NCBI RefSeq assembly: GCF_017591435.1
Contig: NC_059294.1
Location: 6,262,001-6,326,000, forward strand
Reading direction: 5' to 3'
Origin: Portunus trituberculatus
Lineage: Eukaryota > Arthropoda > Malacostraca > Decapoda > Portunidae
DNA length: 64,000 bases
Numbering within the stretch: the stretch's first letter is position 1; the number at the start of each line of letters is the position of its first letter. This document shows positions 34,339 to 54,599 of the stretch, in pieces. Below the pieces are notes generated by a model. It was not told the DNA's origin. It saw nothing but the letters and a program-made list of their open reading frames with translations, and did not search any database. The position numbers and the translations under genes were made by a program.

Positions 34339-34553
34339 TTAATCCCTTCAGCACCATGACGCTTCCATATTCATTCTGCTTACTATTTAGTGCTTCTGTA
34401 CAGTTTCAGAAATTCATGTCGGGGATTAAGATAGTGAATTATACTGTGGCCATTAATCTTCTGACCTCTATAGATCCTTCTTAATGACAATAAAATGGTC
34501 TAATCGTATTCAAATCTCAAGGTAAAAATGTGTCCCAGTATTGAAGAGATTAA
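34339..34553 (+). mobile_element. piggyBac-type MITE (family A), copy 5
   Basis: TTAA at 34339-34342 and 34550-34553. Ends are TCCCTTCAGCACCATGACGC and CCCAGTATTGAAGAGA. The interior matches copies 1 and 2 (TTCCATATTCATTCTGCTTA, GACAATAAAATGG). Right-end mutations show mild decay. Confidence 0.85.
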
Positions 34554-34660
34554 ATCAGCGTTATATTTTCACAATAAAAGCTGCGTAGTGATCAGTTTTC
34601 TCTCACATCTTGACTTGTCGCTTTGTACTGTGCAGAGCAAGGAAAACAAAAAACACTTCG

Positions 34661-34876
34661 GCCCGTATTTTGAAACCCTTTGCTCTCTCACCATCATTGT
34701 TTTCTAAAAAGACTAATTGAAGATCTCGTGTTTTCAAGGGTATTTTTATGGTCCTGGTGATAGACTGGCAAGATTGGAAAGTTAATTAAAAGGTAAAACT
34801 GTCTTGAAAACCTGGCTAGTCGTCTCCGTTGCTTGGAAAATTGTCTTGGTAAGAGAGGAAGGTGTTTTTGAATACA
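34661..34876 (+). mobile_element. MITE family B, copy 2
   Basis: Begins GCCCGTATTTTGAAACCCTT with TGCTCTCTCACCAT and ends with the imperfect inverted copy AAGAGAGGAAGGTGTTTTTG followed by AATAC. Shared interior: TTTTTATGGTCCTGGTGATA and GAAAACCTGGCTAGTCGTCT. Only about 107 bp separates it from family A copy 5. Confidence 0.78.
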
Positions 34877-36450
<1,574 letters not shown>

Positions 36451-36484
36451 AAATATATATATAAATAAATAAATAAATAAATAA

Positions 36485-36563
<79 letters not shown>
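36451..36563. repeat. (TAAA)n-(TA)n compound microsatellite
   Basis: AAAT tetranucleotides lead into a pure TA array from about 36489. Confidence 0.95.
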
Positions 36564-36567
<4 letters not shown>

Positions 36568-36709
36568 GGGTGGGCAGGAAAGGACATAATGGAAGGCTGT
36601 AAAGTATCAAGCATGGACACATACATATACATCCATTACCATAAGCCAAAGACAATTAAGACTGCTTCTTAGTGTGTGTGTAATTCACTGTTTGATCTGC
36701 TGCAGTCTC

Positions 36710-37676
<967 letters not shown>

Positions 37677-37979
37677 CGCCGCCATTTTTTGACAGCCTGT
37701 TGTGATACTATGTACATTTTTTTAGATTTGTATGGCATTCGACAATATAACTTTCTAAATAAATCCAATAAACAAGTGGGAAAATTACTGACGCCTATTG
37801 CTTTCCGTCGTGATTATTATGGCTGGCGGTGGCTCAGCATGGCAATGTGAGGACTTTTATTCATGTATGTCTTTTTTAAACTCACGGTATGTATTCTTCA
37901 TGTCACGGGGATGAGTCATGAACTGGATTATGAGCAGGATTATTGTTAACTAAACCACGAACTGCCTCTCATTCATTTC

Positions 37980-38043
<64 letters not shown>

Positions 38044-38079
38044 CATGGTAGTTGTGAACAGCATCAAAACACCCACGCA

Positions 38080-38170
<91 letters not shown>

Positions 38171-38195
38171 TCTTGGTGGTGGTGAACAGCATCAG

Positions 38196-38291
<96 letters not shown>

Positions 38292-38332
38292 CTTGGTGGT
38301 CGTGAACAGCATCAGAACACTGGGTGGTCTCG
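37980..38332. repeat. Higher-order tandem repeat: (AC)n plus 32-bp spacer, three units
   Basis: Three AC arrays (37980-38041, about 38073-38168, about 38197-38290) are each followed by nearly the same spacer. The spacer runs GTCNTGGTNGTNGTGAACAG then CATCARAACAC. The first spacer adds a (CACG)n segment, 38073-38100. Spacers two and three are almost identical. Confidence 0.93.
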
Positions 38333-42039
<3,707 letters not shown>

Positions 42040-42122
42040 CGGAGGGAAGGAGAAGGAGAAGGAGAAGGAGAAGGAGAAGGAGAAGGGGAAGGGGAAGGGG
42101 AAGGGGAAGGGGAAGGAGAATG
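42040..42122. repeat. Hexanucleotide array (GGAGAA)n-(GGGGAA)n
   Basis: GGAGAA units change sharply to GGGGAA units and back to GGAGAA at the right edge, all in one register. Purely purine on the + strand. Confidence 0.95.
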
Positions 42123-42826
42123 GGAAGAAGGGAGGCACGTCGGGTTTACAACTTCGAACTTACAAGATGGAGTCATTTGCAAGTTGACGAGGCTCACTGG
42201 ATTTTCGTGGCCGGCTGACTAAATCTCGCGATGACACTCAAAAAGAAATTCACCCACCCCGTCCTTCAGCAGCCACGTCACCACCACAGCCACGGCCGCC
42301 AATAACATTACACATTACCAAACACCATAATGCTTAAGTGACAGGCAAAATTCTAATAGAACACTAAATACGCCAAAAAAAAAACCTCACAAACAACTTC
42401 AAGAGAGTCAGTGACGAAGAAAGGAGAAAAAAAGTAATCCTTTCATGTGTGATATATGAAAAGAAGACCACTACTTCAAAACTCCTCGAACGCTTCTTGT
42501 ATGAGGAAAAATCTGGGGTTTAATATGCACTTAAAAAGAGCGTAAAATCAGACTTTCCAAGGTAATTGAGGGTAAAAGACCAACTCCTTTGATCTACTCC
42601 ATCGGTCGCTCGTCAAGATAAGAAAGCATTATAAAGAAAAAAAATAGAAAGAAAAAAACTTATAAAAGCGATATTCTCAGAAGGAGGGAGGTGAATGTGT
42701 GGTGGTGGAGGTCAAGTTACGAGTGTTAGTCCTCAGTGCTAGCAGGTGCAGGACGAAGGAGAACAGGTAAGACTGACACAACAAAGAGAAATAAGGAAGC
42801 AGGAGGAGGAGGACAGAGAGACAAAC

Positions 42827-45221
<2,395 letters not shown>

Positions 45222-45304
<83 letters not shown>
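45222..45304. repeat. (TC)n microsatellite
   Basis: Pure array of 83 bp ending five bases before a family B MITE. Confidence 0.97.
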
Positions 45305-45307
<3 letters not shown>

Positions 45308-45308
45308 C

Positions 45309-45520
45309 TTGTATTCTCAAACACTTCTATGCATCACCTCCACTATTTTAAAAGGCTTTATTTAATTTCACACGAGTTTTTAATGTGACTTTACGGTTCT
45401 AGAGGCATAGTTACGAGATTTTAACATTATTAACTGGAGAAGCATTCTTGAAAACCGTGCTAATAATATTTGTGATCCTTGAAATAGTCGTGGTGAGAGA
45501 GCAAAACATTCCTGAATACG
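45309..45520 (+). mobile_element. MITE family B, copy 3 (diverged)
   Basis: Left end TTGTATTCTCAAACACTTCT; right end GTGAGAGAGCAAAACATTCC then TGAATACG. Interior landmarks AAAAGGCTTTA, GGTTCT, CTTGAAAACCGTGCTA and GAAATAGTCGTGGTGAGAG. More diverged than the other copies. Confidence 0.68.
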
Positions 45521-46199
45521 ACTCTCTCTCCTTTGCTCTGTCCATAATGTACTTACCCAATTACTTCTGACAATGAAGCAAAATGTACAAATTTTCTGTT
45601 ACCTGAAGAAAGCTGAATAGTACGTAACACCAGCCACAATATACTGAATAATACTGAACAGGTCATAATTATATTCCGCTTATATGAAATAATAACCACG
45701 AGTGACGTACTACAGAGCTCGTCATATAATATTGCCACCGCCACTTTCTGTCTTGGTATTCAACAGTTTAACATTTGGTATTACATGAATAAAATTAGCA
45801 TTCAAGATTTTTTAAGGCTGAGAGCTGAAAGAACAGTAATGACATGTCCTTGAAATGTATAATTAATTCCTCGGCTTCAGGTGTTCTGGCGCTTGTGGTG
45901 TGATTCTGACACGACGCCTCAGCCTCTCCTGGAACGTAATTTGTACTGGCAGTGGAAATTTAATACCCATCTCTCTTCAACTTCTTTGTCCATGTCTTTA
46001 CCCGGTATGATTTCAACTGAGACTGCCACACGGTAAACCCTTCCCTGGTTACCAATTATTCAGAGACATCTTCACCTATTCAGGAGCCAAAATCAATCTT
46101 TACATTGGGCAGAAATTGAAAAATATACCTTTTATTTAACTTTAACTTTCTAGTATCAGTTCATAAAGATTTCATACATGGCACTTAATGGTGATAATT

Positions 46200-46201
<2 letters not shown>
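45521..46201. other. Intergenic, no gene seen
   Basis: AT-rich unique DNA with no supported gene. Confidence 0.45.

Positions 46202-46268
<67 letters not shown>
46202..46268. repeat. (TC)n microsatellite
   Basis: Pure array of 67 bp. Confidence 0.97.
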
Positions 46269-46269
<1 letters not shown>

Positions 46270-46910
46270 AGCAAAGTTAGGCCAGTGTCTACTAAAATAA
46301 GACTGTCAGCTAATCTTAAATCTAGTCAACTAACAACAAAAATCTTTCAACATACGAGTCACACAAATATCACCTTAACGTCGAGGGGAAATATGTAAGA
46401 GGTCAATTAATGCAACAGTTAAGTAACAAGCATCCAGTCACATACAAAGGTCTGAGTCACTGGTTTAAGTACCACAAGGGCGCTACAGACGACCCTTACT
46501 AATCACAGACACACACCTCAGACAGTCGTTTGCTCCCACTGGCTTTCCTGCACTTAAAACATTTGTTGCACACTTGACACTGACCTTCGTAAATGAGATT
46601 CTTCTTCCTCCTCTTCCTTCTCCTCGTAATTGTCTTGCTTGTTCTCCTCTTAAACATATTTCTCATTTGTTTGTCCTTTACCTCCTCGTCCATGTCGTAT
46701 TTTCCTCGTCCTAGTCATCGTCATCCACCTCCTCTTCCTCTTCGCCCGCCTCCTCTGCCCGGCGCTTCATCTCACGTCACAGCTGAGCGCCAAATAAAAG
46801 AATAATTAAGTAATGGTGCTACTGGGATCGTCAATCTCCATTATGTTTCACTTTGGACGCCATTAAAAAAGGGTTGAGGGAAGGATGGGGTGAAGTAAAG
46901 GGCATGAACA

Positions 46911-46911
<1 letters not shown>
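46269..46911. other. Intergenic, no gene seen
   Basis: Mixed DNA with a C/T-rich segment at 46595-46770. A minus-strand frame at 46499-46693 contains four Cys in CQVCNKCFKCRK. The spacing is too tight for a recognised zinc finger and I do not call a gene. Confidence 0.4.
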
Positions 46912-46959
<48 letters not shown>

Positions 46960-46963
46960 TGTC
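46912..46963. repeat. (CT)n-(GT)n compound microsatellite
   Basis: Short CT array switching to GT at 46942. Confidence 0.95.
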
Positions 46964-47451
46964 TCGCATGGTTACTCATATTCAAACAAATGAGGTAATT
47001 CTGGTAAGGAAATTCCCCCGGTCCAAAACAAAGCCTCCATTACCGACACAAAAGAACAGAAATGAACCCCAGCTGATGACCTCGATCGATGCCACAAGAA
47101 CGTCGTAGCAGGGAAATGTAATGAAGAGCACACAACGCTGGCCCGCGAAATGAGAAGTCCAAGTCCAGGGGGATGAAAATTGCACCTTAGAACTCTCTCT
47201 TACAACACTGCTAACTCGAGGGAATGAAGGAATCTCTCTCTTTTCTCTCTCTCTCTGTTTATGACCGTGATTATAATGATGATGAGAATATGATAATAAT
47301 AATAATGTTAATAGAAAAACAAGGTGATAACCATAACGGCACCAACATCAACAACTCTGTCAAAAATAGAAGAAAAGTTTTATATAATAACATTTCAGCA
47401 ATTTTGTTTAGAATGTTTTACGGATTCAAGGGACGAATTACAATGCCCTCG

Positions 47452-48544
<1,093 letters not shown>

Positions 48545-49030
48545 GGACGGACGGACGGACACACACACACACACACACACACACATACGGATAGAAGCTT
48601 AATGGCTGCCACAAGTAAGAGAAGGTACAGAAAATCAACGAAGCCAAATATTATAACCCACTTCTATTTTTTTCCCCTTTTTTCTTTACTTCAGGCAAAC
48701 GAAGAATCTCTGAAACATGAAGAAGGAATAAACTCAAGACTAATTTTACCTTACTATTCATATTAATTCAGCCACCACCACCATCACCGCTACTATGCAA
48801 ATACAGAAGAAGAAGAAGAAGAAGAAGAAGAAGAACAAAACGAGGAGAAGCAAGATGGAGAAGCAAAGGAGGAAAGAAAACACAAGTAGAAGAATAAGAG
48901 AGTAATTTCACCTTAACATTATTTAATTCCACAGACCACCACTATGCTAATAAAGGGAAGAGCAGAGGAGGAGGAGGAGGAGGAGGAGGAGGAGGAGGAG
49001 GAGGAGGAGGTGTGTGTGTGTGTGTGTGTG
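48545..49030. repeat. Cluster: (GGAC)n-(AC)n, (AAG)n, (GAG)n-(TG)n
   Basis: GGAC into AC at 48545-48585; AAG at 48805-48834; GAG at about 48966-49010 with a short TG array to 49030. Confidence 0.93.
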
Positions 49031-49320
49031 TAACGATGCACTCAAAAACACTTAGCTAAAATAAATGAATGATACAAAAGAGTGATTACCCTTAACTCTT
49101 TTTCCTAATACCACAACTAATGCAGCAACACCAACAAGAGAACAAGAGAGAAAGGTAGAAAGGTAAAGAACAATACGAAGGCAAAATTAGAAACAATGTC
49201 ATCCCTATAGCAAACTGATCATCAAAACAACAATCCTAATTTACCATTCACATTAATACAGGTATCAACACTATCCTAATACAACAGAAGGGAAGGAGAG
49301 CAAGACGGAGGGCTGAAAAA

Positions 49321-49525
49321 CGAGGGAGGGAGGGAGGGAGGGAGGGAGGGAGGGAGGAAGGAAGGAAGGAAGGAAGGAAGGAAGGAAGGAAGGAAGGAAG
49401 GAAGGAAGGAAGGAAAGAACGAACGAACGAACGAACGAACGAACGAACGAACGAACGAACGAACGAACGAACGAACGAACGAACGAATGAATGAATGAAT
49501 GAAGGAAGGGAGGAAGGAAAGAGTG
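49321..49525. repeat. Tetranucleotide mosaic GGGA-GGAA-CGAA-TGAA
   Basis: GGGA units (about 49323-49352) give way to GGAA (to 49412), then CGAA (about 49418-49486), then TGAA (to 49503), then GGAA again. Each block differs from the next by one base and all keep one register. The GGGA part is also a G-quadruplex-type sequence. Confidence 0.95.
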
Positions 49526-49876
49526 GAAATGATACAGAAGGAAAGGAAATGAAAAGAATAAATTAAAAGATAACGGAGGGAAAGAAAAAAATGACAAAGA
49601 AAGCAATGATGAAAGCGAAGTAAAGATAAATGGAAAAAAAATAAGGAAAACATGGAAAACCCAAACAAACGAGATGCACACTGATAACACTTGACTCTTC
49701 AGATTCCTACCACCATCACTACTGTGCCACTACAAACGGGAACAAAGGAAAGGACACAGAGGAGGACGAAGACGAATAAGAGGAAGAGGAAAGTGAGGCG
49801 AGAAAATCTGGCCAAACGACTTAAAAAAAAAGATTATATAACGAGTAATCACACTTTGTCATTCCTACTACTAATA

Positions 49877-49961
49877 CCACCACCACCACCACTGCCACCA
49901 CTGCCACCACCACCACCACCACCACCACCACCACCACCACCACCACCACCACCACCACCAC
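49877..49961. repeat. (ACC)n array
   Basis: ACC triplets with occasional GCC/ACT variants. Smaller ACC tract at 50073-50090. Confidence 0.95.
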
Positions 49962-50399
49962 GCTGACACAAAGGAAAAAAGGGAGAAAAAACTTAGAAAT
50001 TACAACCACTCTTAAACACACCCCACTAATTAATTACATAGAGCAATTACACTTTACTATTCACACTAATAACACCACCACCACCACCACCATCATCATG
50101 CTAAGAGAAAGAGGACGAGGAGGAGGAGGAGGAGAACAAGAAGCAAGAGGAACCGAGAACCGCGTGAAATAGGTAGTGAGGCTCTTATGTTCCTCCCTCC
50201 AGGCCTCGAGACTCGGGAGCTCTGTCAACATGGGCGGTAAAAGTTCCTCCAAGATACACAGGGAAGGAAAGGCGGTGGTGGCGGCAGGGAGGCACCGACA
50301 CTGGATGAATGAAGGAAAGGAGGAGCATGGTGGGCAGCAGTGCGGGAGGAGCGTGTGGTGTGAACATGGGAGTAAAGGAGGGAAGTGATGGAAAATGGA

Positions 50400-50720
50400 G
50401 GAGGGGGAGGGAGGGAGGGAGGAGGAGGAGGGAGGAGGGAGGAAGGAAGGAAGAAAGGGAGAGGAAGGAAGGAAGGAAGGAAGGAAGGAAGGAAGGAAGG
50501 AAGGAAGGAAGGAAGGAAGGAAGGAAGGAAGGGAGTAAAGGAGGTAATTGAAAACGTGAGAGGGAGGGAAAGAAGAAAAGAAGGAAAAAAGGAAGGAAGG
50601 AAGGAAGGAAAAAAGAAGGAAGGAAAAAGAAGGAAGGAAGGAAGGAAGGAATGAAGGAAGGAAGGAAGGAAGGAAGGAAGGAAGAAGAAGGAAGGAAGGA
50701 GGTGATGGAAAACAAGGGAA
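50400..50720. repeat. (GGAA)n/(GGGA)n polypurine array
   Basis: GGGA/GGAG units at 50400-50440, then GGAA tracts with AAAGAAGG interruptions to about 50720. Almost all purine on the + strand. Confidence 0.93.
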
Positions 50721-51151
50721 TAAATGTAAGAAGGAAGAAAGGAAAGAAAGAAGCAAGGAAATACGTAATGAAAGAAGAAAGAAAAAAAGGAAAAAAGGAA
50801 AAGATACAAAAGCAAATACAGGAACAAGAATAAAGTAAAGGATAATGTAGAGGGAGAACCAAAATTAAAGAAATTGAAAAGAAAGAAAGCCATGATGAAA
50901 GCGAAGAAAAGAGAAGTGGAAAGACGTAAAAAGGCGGAACTGGAAAACTAATAAATAAACCAAAGAAGAAAGAAAATTACACAAAGACATAAGACATACA
51001 CTGAAGACAAAAGATAGATGGATGTTTGGATCAAAACAAGAAAAGTGAAACAAGAGGCACGAAAATATTAAAGTAATGAAGATAAATTAGGTGAAAGAAA
51101 GTGGCGAAAAAAAAAACAAGACGAGAAAGTTGAGAAGTATTATATAAAGTG

Positions 51152-51246
51152 AGGAGGAGGAGGAGGAGGAGGAGGAGGAGGAGGAGGAGGAGGAGGAGGA
51201 GGAGGAGGAGGAGGAGGAGGAGGAGGAGGAGGAGGAGGAGGAGGAA
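51152..51246. repeat. (GGA)n array
   Basis: Pure 95-bp GGA/GAG array followed by degenerate purine-rich DNA to 51300. Confidence 0.97.
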
Positions 51247-51881
51247 GAAGAAAAGAAAAAGGAAGACAAGGAGAAGGACAAGGAGAAGCAAAAGCAGAAG
51301 AATGATAGAAAAATTTTGTTAATCATCTGAAATCTAAAAGCATAATAACTTTCCTTTTTCCTTTTCTATTTTTTTTACCTTCCTGTGTTCATTCTTTCCT
51401 TCTTCTATCTTTCTTTCCTTTCTTCCTTTTATTCTCCTTTGTTTTCCGTCACCTCCTCCTCCCCTCTGTTCTTCCCTTTCTCCTTCCCTCCCTCCTTCCT
51501 TCCTTCCTTCCTTCCTTCCATCCATCCATCCTTTCCTCCATCGCGTTACAGACCATGTACTACAAACGAACCGTCTCAGTAGTAAAGTTCTCCTCGACAC
51601 TAATAAGAAAAAAAAAATATGTAGACAAAAATCAAGAAATAAATAAAAAGAAGAAAAATGTGATAAAAAAATAAAGCAAAATAAGTGAAAAGTAAACAAA
51701 CAAAGGAAACTAGAAAAACGACATAACATACAAATAAACAAGGAAATAGAAGAGAAAATGCAATAAAATATGTAGTTTAGACAAAAAAAAATAGTGAATA
51801 TTCTCTGGTTCATTCGTATTCTTTTAACATTTTATTTTCAAGCAGATCAACAAAAAAGAGAACTGTTTTTTACTTTAACTC

Positions 51882-51888
<7 letters not shown>
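51247..51888. other. Intergenic, no gene seen
   Basis: C/T-rich segment at 51350-51545 with (CTTC)n at 51490-51520 and (CATC)3, then A-rich DNA. No gene. Confidence 0.5.
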
Positions 51889-51965
<77 letters not shown>

Positions 51966-52026
51966 TCACAATTTTACCTGATTTCCCAACACTTTTACAC
52001 CGCGATTTTTTTCTACAAATTTAGCT

Positions 52027-52073
<47 letters not shown>
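51889..52073. repeat. Two (CT)n microsatellites
   Basis: Arrays at 51889-51960 and 52030-52073. Confidence 0.96.
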
Positions 52074-52077
<4 letters not shown>

Positions 52078-52377
52078 GTCCAAGCCATTCACTCAAAATT
52101 GTAATCCCCTAACACCCTCCACACATCCCCTCTCACCCTAGCATTCCCCTCTCGTCCCTTGCTCCCTGCACATCTCACTCCCCTTCCCTCGACCCCTTCC
52201 CCGCGGCCACTCCCTCGGCAGCGGCATTAAACAAGGCTTCCTCCGTGTTTCCCACTGTGTTATATTAAATCCCCCAGCAGGCCGTCCAGTGCTGCTGACG
52301 GTTGAATTAAGCTAAATGAATGAACGGACGCTTTGTTGGGCCGGCGAGAACCCCTGCCCTGCCCCTTTCAACATCCT

Positions 52378-52414
<37 letters not shown>
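52378..52414. repeat. (CT)n microsatellite
   Basis: Pure array of 37 bp. Confidence 0.96.
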
Positions 52415-52417
<3 letters not shown>

Positions 52418-52465
52418 GGATGGTTTTCGTGAGTGAGTGAAGGTCAAAATCGCAGCCAGAGACTC

Positions 52466-52690
52466 TACGCCGTGGTACAGTGGAAACACGCGCGCTTTGC
52501 AGTCCGAGGCCTCTCCAAGAGCACAAGTTCGAATCCTGGCCAAGATCTGCGAGTAGGTAGGGCTTCCTTACTCCGGGTAGGTTTTCAGATAGGAGATACC
52601 AAAAAAAGATACCTCCTTTTGCCTATATATTCCCGTGAAAAGCCTACATGGTATAGAAACAATGTCCTGTTAACCATGTATGAGTGAATG
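52466..52690 (+). mobile_element. tRNA-derived SINE, second family (probable)
   Basis: GCCGTGGTACAGTGG resembles an RNA polymerase III A box and AGTTCGAATCC is a near-perfect B box about 45 bp later, as in a tRNA head. The anticodon stem does not fold. The downstream part (GTAGGTAGGGCTTCCTTACT, CCTATATATTCCCGTGAAAA) is not tRNA-like and differs from the other SINE family here. The 3' boundary is uncertain. Confidence 0.55.
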
Positions 52691-52882
52691 CAGTACGTCA
52701 GACGCTCGAAAAATGTGACGTTCTTTGTCTTCTTTACTAGGTTTTATTTGAAAGGTGATATTTTTTGTATTGTTGTTGCTAATATTGTGGATATTCAGAG
52801 TTCTAGAAAGTTTTTTGAGGAATTCTAAGTCAGCTTTCATCTTGACGTCTCAGTTCAACGGTATACTCTGCCAACACACCCA

Positions 52883-52917
<35 letters not shown>

Positions 52918-53198
52918 GCCCGGTAGCTCAGTGGTTAGAGCGCTGGCTTCACAAGCCAGAGGACCGGGGTTCGGGTGGAAATATTTGGGTGTGTTTCCTT
53001 TCACGTGTAGCCCCTGTTCACCTAGCAGTGAGTAGGTACGGGATGCAAATCGAGGAGTTGTGACCTTGTTGTCCCGGTGTGTGGTGTGTGCCTGGTCTCA
53101 GGCCTATCCGAAGATCGGAAATAATGAGCTCTGAGCTCGTTCCGTAGGGTAACGTCTGGCTATCAGAGACTGCAGTAGATCAAACAGTGAAACAGGAA
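52918..53198 (+). mobile_element. SINE with tRNA-Val-like head, copy with T-arm deletion
   Basis: The head GCCCGGTAGCTCAGTGGTTA then AGAGCGCTGG folds with anticodon stem CTGGC/GCCAG around TTCACAA (anticodon CAC, Val). The B box GGGGTTCG is followed at once by body sequence, so the 3' half of the T-arm and acceptor stem are missing. The body has TAGCCCCTGTTCACCTAGCA, CGAAGATCGG and GAGCTCTGAGCTCG, shared with the 54253 element. It ends in (AC)n at about 53199-53236 and is preceded by (AC)n at 52883-52913. Confidence 0.85.
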
Positions 53199-53236
53199 AC
53201 ACACACACACACAAACACAAACACACACACACACAG

Positions 53237-53490
53237 ACTCAGACCTTACATGACAGCACCCTGCATACGGAATTTCTGCATCGCCAGCTGTGACTGTGCT
53301 TGCGAGGGCGGCTTACTGGAGGCAGGTGAGGGCGGGGAGTGGAAGGGCGGAGGACCTGGCAGGCGGTATGGACGTGTGTGCGGACAAGGACACACGGGGG
53401 CAGCTGCACTCCACCACTCTCCCCTGACGTAAACAAATGCCTCTTCATACAGATTTGAGGGGGCGTGAGGAGGGCATGAGTTCGGCGGCC
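53237..53490. other. Intergenic, no gene seen
   Basis: G-rich middle part (53310-53400). No supported gene. Confidence 0.4.
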
Positions 53491-53703
53491 ATATTCAGAA
53501 ATACCTTGCTCTCTTACCACGACAATATTTGAAATCCCCTTTGAAGACCAGCCGGGTTTTCAAGACAGTTTCCTTCTATAATCAACTAAAACTCTTGCCA
53601 GTCCATCACCAGAACCATTATAATACCTTTGAAAACATGAGTATCTTCAACTAAAGCCTTTAGAAATAGTCGTCGTGAGAGAGCAAAGCGTTTCTGAATA
53701 CAG
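53491..53703 (-). mobile_element. MITE family B, copy 4
   Basis: Reverse orientation. Left end ATATTCAGAAATACCTTGCT; right end GAGCAAAGCGTTTCTGAATA. The interior is the reverse complement of copies 1, 2 and 5: AGCCGGGTTTTCAAGACAGT, CCAGTCCATCACCAGAACCA and CTTTGAAAACATGAGTATCT. The right terminus is a clear inverted match to the left ends of other copies. Confidence 0.8.
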
Positions 53704-54192
53704 GTCTGGTTCCTACGGCGGCGCTATTTACCGCCTCTCTCATTTTTCTCTCCGGCCTGCTGAGTCACGGCACTCGGACACGTGACACACACGACGCAAG
53801 GGAAAATGATTAAGGAAATATGATGAACTGAAAAAAAAATGAGAATTTCAATTAAGAATGAGACGAACTTCCTAGAAACTTTGAATGAAATTATGGCGTA
53901 ACAAATTACACGCACGGTGAGGCATAACGTCCCTGTGCTCGGCGCCTGGCTATTTATCTTGACAAATTTGAGGCCGTGATATTATTCGCCGCGGCCACAG
54001 GAAATGCTTACAGCGGGGCGGCCTGTTAGGAGTCAAGTCATACAGAAGAAGGGAAAGTAACGTTCACCTCAGTGTGCTTTCCATCTTGGTGAAGATGTGT
54101 TACTCTGATTAATCTTCCCACAAATATTAATTAAAGATACCGCGGAACGAAAGGGAAGACAAATGTTGAAGGCCAAGGACGGGGGTGAACAA
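53704..54192. other. Intergenic, no gene seen
   Basis: Unique sequence without a supported gene. Confidence 0.45.

Positions 54193-54252
<60 letters not shown>
54193..54252. repeat. (AC)n microsatellite immediately before the SINE
   Basis: Pure 60-bp AC array abutting the SINE head, so this SINE has AC arrays on both sides. Confidence 0.95.
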
Positions 54253-54253
<1 letters not shown>

Positions 54254-54529
54254 GCGTAGTGTAGTGGTTAGCACGCTCGACTCACACTCGAGAGGGTCCG
54301 GGTTCGAGTCCCGGAGGCGGCGAGGCAAATGGGCAAGCCTCTTAATGTGTAGCCCCTGTTCACCTAGCAGTAAATAGGTACGGGATGTAACTCGAGGGGT
54401 TGTGGCCTCGCTTTCCCAGTGTATGGAGTGTGTTGTGGTCTCAGTCCTACCCGAAGATCGGTCTATGAGCTCTGAGCTCGCTCCGTAATGGGGAAGACTG
54501 GCTGGATGACCAGGAGGCGACCGAGGTGA

Positions 54530-54597
<68 letters not shown>
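54253..54597 (+). mobile_element. Full-length tRNA-Val-derived SINE with (AC)n tail
   Basis: The head starts CGCGTAGTGTAGTGGTTAGC (A box) and has anticodon stem CTCGA/TCGAG with loop CTCACAC (anticodon CAC). The T-arm/B box is CGGGTTCGAGTCCCG, and acceptor bases CCGCGT pair with AGGCGG except for one mismatch. The body follows with GGCAAATGGGCAAGCCTC, TAGCCCCTGTTCACCTAGCA, CTACCCGAAGATCGG, GAGCTCTGAGCTCGCTCCG and a pure AC tail at 54533-54597. Such heads give internal polymerase III promotion. It is not a functional tRNA gene. Confidence 0.88.

Positions 54598-54599
<2 letters not shown>

Noticed and set aside
46499..46693. Minus-strand Cys-rich zinc-finger-like frame
   Set aside because: The spacing of CQVCNKCFKC does not match a known finger, and the rest is Lys/Arg-rich from base composition.
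52918..52975. Functional tRNA-Val(CAC) gene
   Set aside because: The T-arm and acceptor 3' half are missing and the sequence continues into a SINE body.
54253..54325. Functional tRNA-Val gene
   Set aside because: The cloverleaf is mostly intact, but it is followed by the shared SINE body and an AC tail, and the acceptor has a mismatch.
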